Shown here: positions 1 to 5,875 of the stretch, piece after piece
Layout of the letters: the number at the start of each line of letters is the position of its first letter
How positions within the stretch are numbered: position 1 is the first letter of the stretch
Source: Akkermansiaceae bacterium
GTDB lineage: Bacteria; Verrucomicrobiota; Verrucomicrobiia; Verrucomicrobiales; Akkermansiaceae
Assembly: GCA_029288115.1 (NCBI GenBank)
Contig: JARFPV010000390.1
Span: forward strand, 1 to 5,875
Length of the DNA stretch: 5,875 nt
Direction of reading: 5' to 3'
Translations under genes and position numbers: made by a program
Notes under the pieces: generated by a model
What the model was told of the DNA's origin: nothing
Databases searched by the model: none
The model's input: the letters and a program-made list of their open reading frames with translations, nothing else

Positions 1-1449
1 CAACAAGTCAGCCTGCTCCACCGTCTCCGTCGTCGCATACATGTCCTGCACCACAAGAAAATCGAGCTTCTCCATGGCATCACGATAACGGTCCTGATGA
101 ATCCACGAGTGCGAACCATTCGTCGCCACCACCCAGAGACCCTTGATTTTCCCAGCATGAATCCCCTCGATAATCTGATCGTATGCCCATCCTGTTTCCG
201 TGGGAATCACCTCAGGATCAATGTCCAAAATACCCGCCACCTTGTCACGGTCGTCCGGATTGGCAAAATCATGACCGCCTAACAAGTTCGTCGTATTACT
301 GAATAGGCGCGACCCCATCGCGTTGCACTGACCCGTGATCGAATTCGCCCCCGTCCCGGGTCGCCCGATATTCCCCGTCATCAACGCGATGTTGATACTC
401 GCCTGCGCAGTCCTCACCGCCTCATGCCCCTGGTTCACCCCCATCGTCCACCAGAACGAAACCCGCTCGCCTCGACCGATGGTATCGGCAAGCCGGTTAA
501 GCTGCTCAGAACAAATCCCACTACGTTCCTCAACCACCTCAGGTGTAAATTTCTTGATATGGTCAAAAAATTCCTGATACCCATCGCAATGGTTATCGAG
601 AAAGCTCTCATCGACATATCCCTTAACTAACAAAATATTCGCCAGACCATAGAAAAACACGAGGTCACTCTTCGGCGCGATCGGATAATGCTGGGTCGCA
701 GCCACCGCCGTCTCCGTCTTACGGGGATCGATTACAACAATCTCCGGGTTATTCTTATTCTGCTCGACCCGCTGCCACATGATCGGATGGGCAATACACA
801 AATTCGACCCCACCAGCACAATCACATCCGACTCCTCAAAGTCCTGATACGTATACGGCGGTGCATCAAACCCAAAACTCTGCTTATACGCCACCACCGA
901 GGTCGCCATACACTGCCGAGTGTTGCCGTCACCATGCTTGATCCCCATGCCAAACTTGGCAAGCGCCCCCAAAAAAGCCATCTCCTCAGCCACAATCTGA
1001 CCCGTGCTGATAAAGGCAACGGAGTCCTCCCCATGCTTCTCCTGGATCTCTTTAAACCGTTCGGCGAATACCACCATGGCACGATCCCAGTCGGCAGGCC
1101 TAAGCTCACCACCACGCTTCTCCCTCATCATTGGCACCGTCGCCCGATCACCAGCCTGCAAAGGCGTCAACGCCTCCCAGCCTTTCGGACAGGCCATACC
1201 AATATTCACCGGGTAGTCCGTCGACGGCGTAAGACTCACAGCCTGACCGTCTTTCATGTGTACATTCAGTCCGCACCCCGTCGAACAAAACCCACAGACA
1301 ACATTGGTCGTGGCATCAGGCGCCACCCCTGAGGGAACCTGCCCGAGCCCAAACTTACCTGGCTCACGCACCAGCCTGTTAGTCTTCGGCCCCTGCCACT
1401 GACGAATCGGCGGGATGATCTTATTAAGCAACTTCTGACCAGATGACAT
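1..1449 (-). CDS. nasA: Assimilatory-type nitrate reductase, molybdopterin catalytic subunit (3' end beyond the window)
   Basis: The predicted role is two-electron reduction of nitrate to nitrite at a Mo-bis-MGD centre in the cytoplasm. From the ATG at 1449 the frame stays open for 483 codons to the left edge. A proximal [4Fe-4S] motif is seen at C52-x2-C55-x3-C59-x27-C87, followed by the usual lysine (CPKG, K89). C180 in NTRQCMATS is the likely Mo ligand, and its context resembles nitrate reductases rather than formate dehydrogenases. MGVNQ (336-340) and [10 protein letters not shown] (372-381) are further NasA/NarB hallmarks. About 45 residues precede the first cysteine, with no twin-arginine signal, so a cytoplasmic protein is expected. 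The start lies 15 bases after the preceding stop, an in-frame TAA, which rules out a longer protein. Full-length relatives have about 700-900 residues, so the C-terminal part is missing. Family assignment is firm; nitrate rather than another oxyanion is inferred from motifs and neighbours. Confidence 0.93.
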   Translation of the reverse strand, partial: MSSGQKLLNKIIPPIRQWQGPKTNRLVREPGKFGLGQVPSGVAPDATTNVVCGFCSTGCGLNVHMKDGQAVSLTPSTDYPVNIGMACPKGWEALTPLQAGDRATVPMMREKRGGELRPADWDRAMVVFAERFKEIQEKHGEDSVAFISTGQIVAEEMAFLGALAKFGMGIKHGDGNTRQCMATSVVAYKQSFGFDAPPYTYQDFEESDVIVLVGSNLCIAHPIMWQRVEQNKNNPEIVVIDPRKTETAVAATQHYPIAPKSDLVFFYGLANILLVKGYVDESFLDNHCDGYQEFFDHIKKFTPEVVEERSGICSEQLNRLADTIGRGERVSFWWTMGVNQGHEAVRTAQASINIALMTGNIGRPGTGANSITGQCNAMGSRLFSNTTNLLGGHDFANPDDRDKVAGILDIDPEVIPTETGWAYDQIIEGIHAGKIKGLWVVATNGSHSWIHQDRYRDAMEKLDFLVVQDMYATTETVEQADLL

Positions 1450-1464
1450 CAGTAATAAATTCAG

Positions 1465-3165
1465 TTAATGTGGGCGACTATGCTCACCGGGCATTTTTAA
1501 AGTAACCACCGCCTGAAAGAACAGCCTCCTCTCAAGCCACTCACCAACAAGCATTGCTGTAAAACCAACAACCACCCAGGCGAGCAAACTCATCGTCACT
1601 CCTACAACCAATGCCAACACAGAAAAAACAAGCATCACCCAGCGCAGGGTGAGCACTTTCCGTAATGGGCGCAGCTGTAGCAGAGCACTCTTCTTGGCAA
1701 AACTCCACTCACCCGCCCGCGCCGGCAACAACTGGCTAATCTCCATCACCGACTTCACCAACACCCCAGCCAACACACCCGCAATGGCAAAACCACTCGC
1801 AGAACCCGTCATCACCAGCTCCACCAAAAGCAATCCGGCAAAACCACCTAGCACCGTCGTGCCAGCAAAACGACCCAGGGTCTTACCCATGGCCCAAAAT
1901 GCGCGCTGAGTATCAACGTACACCATCACTGAACAAAGCACACCAATCACCCCGAGAACAACCGCCGTGACCAAACTCACCATAGGTAACCATGCGGGCA
2001 AGACCTCCGGTATCCACGCCCTGACAAAGCCAGGACTTGCCGAATAAATATGCGGCCATGCGACAGCCATCACATACCCCATCAACGCGGGCGCCCAGGC
2101 CCCAAATGCCACCACCTCCCGACTCAGCCATGAGGTTTTCAGACCGAGAAAAATCCGCCACGCACCCGCCGGACTCCCCAGATGCAGGAAACTGGCTACC
2201 AAGCCAATGATTCCACTCACGAGAGCGATGAGGGCCAAAGGTAAATGCAACGCACCAAAGTGAGAGGGCATCACTGCAGAACCTAACACATCAACACACA
2301 ACAGTCCTACAGCCACTTGAGTAAGCATCAACATCCACACCAACGGTGTGTGAGCATGCGCTGGAACCAGATCACGCTCATCCCCTGCCCTCATCGCCTC
2401 TGAGAATTTCCGCTCACTACGAAATGTCGTCGAGGGCTTGGTATAATCGGAACGAAATGCCCCCGGCAAAATACTCCGCCCTCCTTTCGCCGCCTCATTA
2501 ATCGCAGCAGTTTCAACAACTTTGATCTTGATCGCCCCACTCGGACACGACTGCACACAGGCTGGCGCTTCACCATCGGCAAGCCGCTCATGGCACATGT
2601 CGCATTTCCTAACAATCCCCAGTGACGCATCATACTTAGGCACGTCATACGGACACTTGAGTGAGCAATACTGGCAGCCGATGCACTGGTCGTCCAAATG
2701 CCGGACAACCCCAGTGTCCTTCTCCTTTTCATAGGCACCCACAGGACAACCGTTCAAACAAGCAGGATCAGCACAGTGGTGACAAGCGGAAGTCACCGTC
2801 TGCTGCTCAACCTTACCATCGACCGCCCCGCGAATAGTGCCGATATCACGCCAGCTTTCGTTTTCATGCAGCCCATTCAAGCTATGACAAGCAACCACAC
2901 ACGCCTTGCAGCCAGTACATTTATCCAGATCCACCTCAAAAGCATACTGCTCACCTGTCGATGGCTTACGGATGGGAATAAGATCCCGGTAATGACTTTT
3001 TAACAACGGCTCCCGTGCAGCTTCATGCTTCTGGCTGAACCGCTCGACGGCTGACAGGCTCTTCTGTTCTTCCAGCAGATGATCAATCAGATTCACTTGC
3101 TCGAGACCATAGGAATCCCCTGAAACAGGTTCTCCGGTCTGTTTGGGATCGAGGACAAGTGACAT
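1465..3165 (-). CDS. DmsB-DmsC fusion: four-cluster [4Fe-4S] ferredoxin domain joined to a quinol-type membrane anchor
   Basis: This 566-residue protein probably carries electrons from membrane quinol to the molybdoenzyme encoded next. Residues about 75-215 form a DmsB-like domain with 16 cysteines in four groups: C83/86/89/93, C128/131/136/140, C161/164/167/171 and C188/191/203/207, enough for four [4Fe-4S] clusters. A linker (about 216-270) leads to eight predicted helices: roughly 274-294, 305-327, 351-371, 393-416, 432-453, 455-475, and two between 506 and 541. The motif HLGSPAGAWR (328-337) and SWLSRE (345-350) matches DmsC. H328 and E350 are 22 residues apart, the same spacing as His65 and Glu87, the menaquinol-site residues I recall from E. 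coli DmsC. Basic residues gather in loops 2-3, 4-5 and 6-7, so both termini and the FeS domain should be cytoplasmic. An in-frame TAG 12 bases before the ATG supports the start. The fused form is known from other nitrate clusters; its electron donor here is inferred. Confidence 0.92.
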   Translation of the reverse strand: MSLVLDPKQTGEPVSGDSYGLEQVNLIDHLLEEQKSLSAVERFSQKHEAAREPLLKSHYRDLIPIRKPSTGEQYAFEVDLDKCTGCKACVVACHSLNGLHENESWRDIGTIRGAVDGKVEQQTVTSACHHCADPACLNGCPVGAYEKEKDTGVVRHLDDQCIGCQYCSLKCPYDVPKYDASLGIVRKCDMCHERLADGEAPACVQSCPSGAIKIKVVETAAINEAAKGGRSILPGAFRSDYTKPSTTFRSERKFSEAMRAGDERDLVPAHAHTPLVWMLMLTQVAVGLLCVDVLGSAVMPSHFGALHLPLALIALVSGIIGLVASFLHLGSPAGAWRIFLGLKTSWLSREVVAFGAWAPALMGYVMAVAWPHIYSASPGFVRAWIPEVLPAWLPMVSLVTAVVLGVIGVLCSVMVYVDTQRAFWAMGKTLGRFAGTTVLGGFAGLLLVELVMTGSASGFAIAGVLAGVLVKSVMEISQLLPARAGEWSFAKKSALLQLRPLRKVLTLRWVMLVFSVLALVVGVTMSLLAWVVVGFTAMLVGEWLERRLFFQAVVTLKMPGEHSRPH

Positions 3166-3243
3166 TGCCCGTATTCGCTAGCACAGCCCATGCCAGCAAA
3201 ACCTCATACCATGCATCCCGTTCATGATTCCCATGACTCCACT
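3166..3243 (-). other. 78-base gap between kinase/phosphatase and DmsBC-fusion genes
   Basis: This is the longest non-coding stretch in the window. On the minus strand it begins with four ATGs in one frame exactly 9 bases apart (at 3234, 3225, 3216 and 3207), inside an open frame of 18 codons that ends at the TAG at 3178. No clear terminator hairpin with a T run, and no convincing -35/-10 pair, could be seen, so read-through transcription is likely. The sequence just before the fusion gene's ATG (ATACGGGCA) is a poor Shine-Dalgarno match. Confidence 0.6.
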
Positions 3244-5040
3244 TCATCGCGTGAGCAACAGCAGAATGACCAAGCCAGCCAGAAGCAATGATATCATTTT
3301 CCAGAATCTCACCGGGTCACGCTCGACCAGCGGCAGATGCCCCGCCTTCATGTAGACCTCATTCGGATGCCCAAGGTCGTAGAGCCATTCACTCATACCA
3401 GGATATCGCGCCGATGGGGAAATTCTCAACGCCCTCTTCAACGCCCCATCAAGCCACACAGGAACCATTGGCGAGTGATGATACACCGGCACATACTCCA
3501 AAAGCTGGAAATCCTTGAAGCTGCTCGCCGAGGCCCACTTGCCACCATACGGACACTTGCCACCACTCAGCAAATGGTAGGCAATCATCGCAATGGAAAA
3601 CTGGTCGGCACGTGGGCTGCCCCCCTCCGATCCTGGTATGCGATACTCTGGCGCAGAAAAATCCAACGTCCCCAACACATCATCGCTTTCACGATATCCC
3701 ATATGCTCACGTAGCCCGGCAATCCTGCAGGAACCATAGTCGATGACAGTCACTTTCCCTGCATCGTCCACAATGATATTCTCAAGCTTCAAATCCTGAT
3801 GCAAAACCTCCTTGCGATGCAGGGCACGCACACCCGCAACAATCTGCTGCACGATCGCAACCACCTCCTCAACCGGTGGCTTTCCTTGGTATGCGTCCAG
3901 CCAATCCGCCAGATTTTTACCATCTAGCGACTCCATCAGATAATACAGAAACGTCGGTTGAGTTCCCCGAGTCATCACCCGGACAAGGTTTTCGTGGCTG
4001 ATTCGTTTTCCGATCCACTCTTCAGCGGCGAAACGCTCAATATACCCAGGATCATCCTGATAATTCGGTGACGGTGTTTTCATCACCATCTCACGCCCGT
4101 CATGGGTATCCCTCACAAGATAGAGCTGACTGCGACTACTCTCGACCAGCACCGCCTCCACCTCAAGCCCGTCCAGCTTCATCCCAGGTGCCAGCAAGGG
4201 AGGAAATGGACGCTCGTTGAGCAGCCTCTGCGCCTCCGAGTAGCTAGCCTCAGGGAGAGCATCAATCCGCAGTAGCACACAGGTAGCATTGTCATCACTT
4301 CCCGCATCAATGGCACTCTGCGCCACACGCTCCGCCAGCACATCAAGGCACTCACCCGAAGCCACTTCCCCGCAAATCTCCTCATCGCTCAACCAATCGT
4401 GCACACCATCCGTGCAGATTACAAAATGATCACCCACCTCCAGGTCGATCTCACGATAATCAACTTTCAGGTTGAGATTCAACCCCATGGCACGGTTCAA
4501 ATAATCCGCCTTCGATGCCCCGGACCGGTGATCACGTGTCAGCTGCTCAATCTGCTGGTCACGGACACGATAAATGCGCGTGTCGCCAACATGAAAAATA
4601 AACCCGGTGCGCGAAGTCAGCACCAGCGAGCTGTGGGTGGACAAATACCCTTTCCCGTCACTCAAACCCTCCGCGTGCCCCTGCCCATAGAGCCAGCGGT
4701 TCAGACCATCCAACACCCGCTGACCTGACGTTTTTACCGACCAGCTTTCCGGCGTGCAGAAGTAATCCGATAGAAATGCCTGCACACACATCTCTCCCGC
4801 CACCTTGCCGCCATTCGCCGAGCCCACTCCGTCTGCCACAGCAGCCGCGACCCCCTTGGTCGACACCTGCTCGTCATCAGGCACCCGCACACCCGTGCAG
4901 TCCTCATTTTCATCTTTCACTCCCTTCAGGGAGGCCTGCCCTGCCTCGACTTTCAGCCGATGATCAGGGTCAGGCTTTGTCCTCATGTCAGGCATGCTGA
5001 CATGGGCAGCAGGGAATTGGCAACTCGCATCTAGGCTCAT
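3244..5040 (-). CDS. Membrane-tethered bifunctional PP2C phosphatase / Ser-Thr protein kinase
   Basis: This 598-residue protein has two opposed catalytic domains and one C-terminal helix (about 579-597), so both enzymes should sit on the cytoplasmic face. The PP2C domain (about 30-262) has NED at 45-47, D70-G71, GDTRIY at 152-157, the metal-site D211-G212, and D250-N251, so the metal-binding residues look intact. The kinase domain (about 290-560) has the ATP-binding lysine K321, a helix-C glutamate at E340 or E341, HQDLKLEN (414-421) with catalytic D416 and N421, DYG at 434-436, APE at 463-465, D479 and R545. The glycine-rich loop has lost its glycines, and HRD is changed to HQD. The start overlaps the transporter stop as ATGA, implying translational coupling; M16 and M19 are less likely alternatives, since the phosphatase domain begins near residue 30. 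A similar protein lies beside nitrate genes in Pseudomonas. Its target is unknown; transporter or reductase is a guess from context. Confidence 0.94.
   Translation of the reverse strand: MSLDASCQFPAAHVSMPDMRTKPDPDHRLKVEAGQASLKGVKDENEDCTGVRVPDDEQVSTKGVAAAVADGVGSANGGKVAGEMCVQAFLSDYFCTPESWSVKTSGQRVLDGLNRWLYGQGHAEGLSDGKGYLSTHSSLVLTSRTGFIFHVGDTRIYRVRDQQIEQLTRDHRSGASKADYLNRAMGLNLNLKVDYREIDLEVGDHFVICTDGVHDWLSDEEICGEVASGECLDVLAERVAQSAIDAGSDDNATCVLLRIDALPEASYSEAQRLLNERPFPPLLAPGMKLDGLEVEAVLVESSRSQLYLVRDTHDGREMVMKTPSPNYQDDPGYIERFAAEEWIGKRISHENLVRVMTRGTQPTFLYYLMESLDGKNLADWLDAYQGKPPVEEVVAIVQQIVAGVRALHRKEVLHQDLKLENIIVDDAGKVTVIDYGSCRIAGLREHMGYRESDDVLGTLDFSAPEYRIPGSEGGSPRADQFSIAMIAYHLLSGGKCPYGGKWASASSFKDFQLLEYVPVYHHSPMVPVWLDGALKRALRISPSARYPGMSEWLYDLGHPNEVYMKAGHLPLVERDPVRFWKMISLLLAGLVILLLLTR
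5037..5040 (-). other. ATGA stop/start overlap between transporter and kinase/phosphatase genes
   Basis: The TGA ending the transporter (5039-5037) shares two bases with the ATG opening the kinase/phosphatase (5040-5038). No strong Shine-Dalgarno sequence precedes it, only a weak GGAAATGA stretch, so re-initiation by ribosomes finishing the transporter is the likely way the second protein is made. This would tie the amounts of the two proteins together. Confidence 0.85.
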
Positions 5041-5875
5041 GATACTTCGATCATTTCCACGGAGCCGTCAGGCATCACCTCGGCAACATGTCCCTCCGGC
5101 TCATCCAAGAACCATGTGGCGATGAAACCTACCGAACTCGACGCGGCAATGATCATGAAAAACGTGGAGGCATCGACAAAGGAGAAGATCGTCAGGAACA
5201 CCACCGCACCCACATTTCCGTAGGCACCCGCCATTCCCGCAATCTGACCGGTCATCCGCCGCTGCACCAGTGGCACGATGGCAAACACAGCCCCCTCGCC
5301 CGACTGGACAAAGAACGAACACAGCATCGTTACCCCGACAGCGACCCAGATCGCCCAGCCAGCATCAATCTGGCTCATCAAGAAATAGCCAACCGCGAGG
5401 CCAACCATAAATGTCAGCAGGCTCTTGCGACGCCCCACTTTGTCGGAGATCAGTCCACCCGCAGGCCTTGCCACCAGGTTCATAAAGGCAAAGCCAGAGG
5501 CAAGCAGGCCAGCAGTCACCGCACTCAGGCCAAAGGTATCCATAAAGAAAAATGGCAACATCGACACCACCGCCAACTCAGATCCAAAGGTAACAAAGTA
5601 ATTCAAATCAAGGATGGCCACCTGCTTGAACTTGAAGCGGAACAACTCCTCAACACCCCCATTCTTCAACATCTCCTTGTTCACACGATAAATCTGCGAC
5701 GCCTGGAACATATACAGCAAACCAAGACCAACATAGATGATGTTCACCGCCGTCTGACTCAACAAGGACACACCAGCCGGAGATAGCTTCCATGCCAATA
5801 CCGCCAACGCCAAATACATCGGCACCGTCATCAACAGCAGGAAATAAAAATCACGTGGCGTACTCACTTCCATAC
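5037..5875 (-). CDS. narK: NarK-type nitrate/nitrite transporter, MFS (5' end beyond the window)
   Basis: This is the C-terminal part of a major facilitator protein, probably moving nitrate and/or nitrite across the inner membrane. About 279 codons are visible, holding eight predicted helices (numbering from the ATG at 5873: roughly 10-29, 39-57, 91-112, 117-136, 152-167, 172-190, 214-233, 236-255), which I read as TM5-TM12. The basic stretch at 58-90 fits the central cytoplasmic loop. [17 protein letters not shown] (135-151) is the loop after TM8; its R136 may correspond to the substrate-binding Arg of NarK, by my alignment from memory. [12 protein letters not shown] (213-224) looks like the second nitrate-signature motif of the NNP family. 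The methionine at 5873 is almost certainly internal, because NarK proteins have 12 helices and over 400 residues. The stop overlaps the start of the kinase gene. The family is clear; whether it is an importer or antiporter, and whether it prefers nitrate or nitrite, cannot be told. Confidence 0.93.
   Translation of the reverse strand, partial: MEVSTPRDFYFLLLMTVPMYLALAVLAWKLSPAGVSLLSQTAVNIIYVGLGLLYMFQASQIYRVNKEMLKNGGVEELFRFKFKQVAILDLNYFVTFGSELAVVSMLPFFFMDTFGLSAVTAGLLASGFAFMNLVARPAGGLISDKVGRRKSLLTFMVGLAVGYFLMSQIDAGWAIWVAVGVTMLCSFFVQSGEGAVFAIVPLVQRRMTGQIAGMAGAYGNVGAVVFLTIFSFVDASTFFMIIAASSSVGFIATWFLDEPEGHVAEVMPDGSVEMIEVS

Noticed and set aside
688..1332. Plus-strand open frame of 214 codons
   Set aside because: It is antisense to the nitrate reductase, and its product is rich in His, Arg and Pro with no recognisable domain. 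The opposite strand carries the full set of NasA motifs, so this is a by-product of the skewed composition.
2391..2738. Minus-strand open frame of 115 codons in another frame inside the DmsBC fusion
   Set aside because: It overlaps the conserved cysteine-rich domain of the fusion, is rich in Arg and Ser, and looks like no known protein.
1465..3165. Reading the FeS and membrane-anchor parts as two genes joined by a frameshift
   Set aside because: The frame is continuous through the linker, and the linker resembles that of fused homologues I recall, so a natural fusion is the better explanation.
3166..3243. Possible internal promoter or terminator in the 78-base gap
   Set aside because: A TTGCTG/GAATAC pair 17 bases apart can be picked out, but the -10 match is poor and it would start transcription almost at the ATG. 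No hairpin with a T run was found either.
5088..5786. Plus-strand open frame of 232 codons
   Set aside because: It lies opposite the NarK-type transporter and encodes a His/Gln/Arg-rich sequence with no domain or membrane segments; the minus-strand frame is clearly the real gene.
5037..5873. A complete 278-residue transporter starting at the ATG at 5873
   Set aside because: Only eight helices would be present and half of the MFS fold would be missing. The ATG lies two bases from the window edge, so it is best read as an internal methionine of a longer gene.

Overview
The window is almost completely filled by four genes on the minus strand, transcribed from the right edge towards the left edge. 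They read as the middle of a nitrate-assimilation operon. In transcription order they are: the C-terminal part of a NarK-type nitrate/nitrite transporter (MFS; 5' end beyond the right edge); a membrane-tethered protein with a PP2C phosphatase domain followed by a Ser/Thr kinase domain; a DmsB-DmsC fusion (four-cluster ferredoxin domain joined to an eight-helix quinol-type membrane anchor); and the N-terminal 483 codons of a NasA/NarB-like molybdenum nitrate reductase that runs off the left edge. No tRNA, rRNA, CRISPR, insertion sequence or convincing terminator was found, and no stretch over 100 bases lacks a gene.

The spacing is that of one transcript. Transporter and kinase overlap by 4 bases (ATGA). 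Kinase and DmsBC fusion are 78 bases apart, and fusion and reductase 15 bases apart. No promoter could be recognised, so the operon promoter is probably to the right of the window.

A working model, which is inference: the transporter brings nitrate into the cytoplasm. The reductase, which has no Tat signal, reduces it to nitrite there. The electrons come from the quinol pool through the DmsBC-like subunit. Basic loops place that subunit's FeS domain in the cytoplasm, the reverse of the E. coli DMSO reductase arrangement as I recall it. The kinase/phosphatase, co-translated with the transporter and anchored by one C-terminal helix, is a candidate post-translational regulator of transport or reduction. 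A related kinase/phosphatase beside nitrate genes is known to me from Pseudomonas, so the pairing is not unique, but I know of no defined target.

The organism is bacterial, of moderate to fairly high GC by eye. No good Shine-Dalgarno sequence precedes any of the three visible starts, and the coding strand is rich in G over C. This would suit Planctomycetota or Verrucomicrobiota, but a marine proteobacterium cannot be excluded from the sequence alone.
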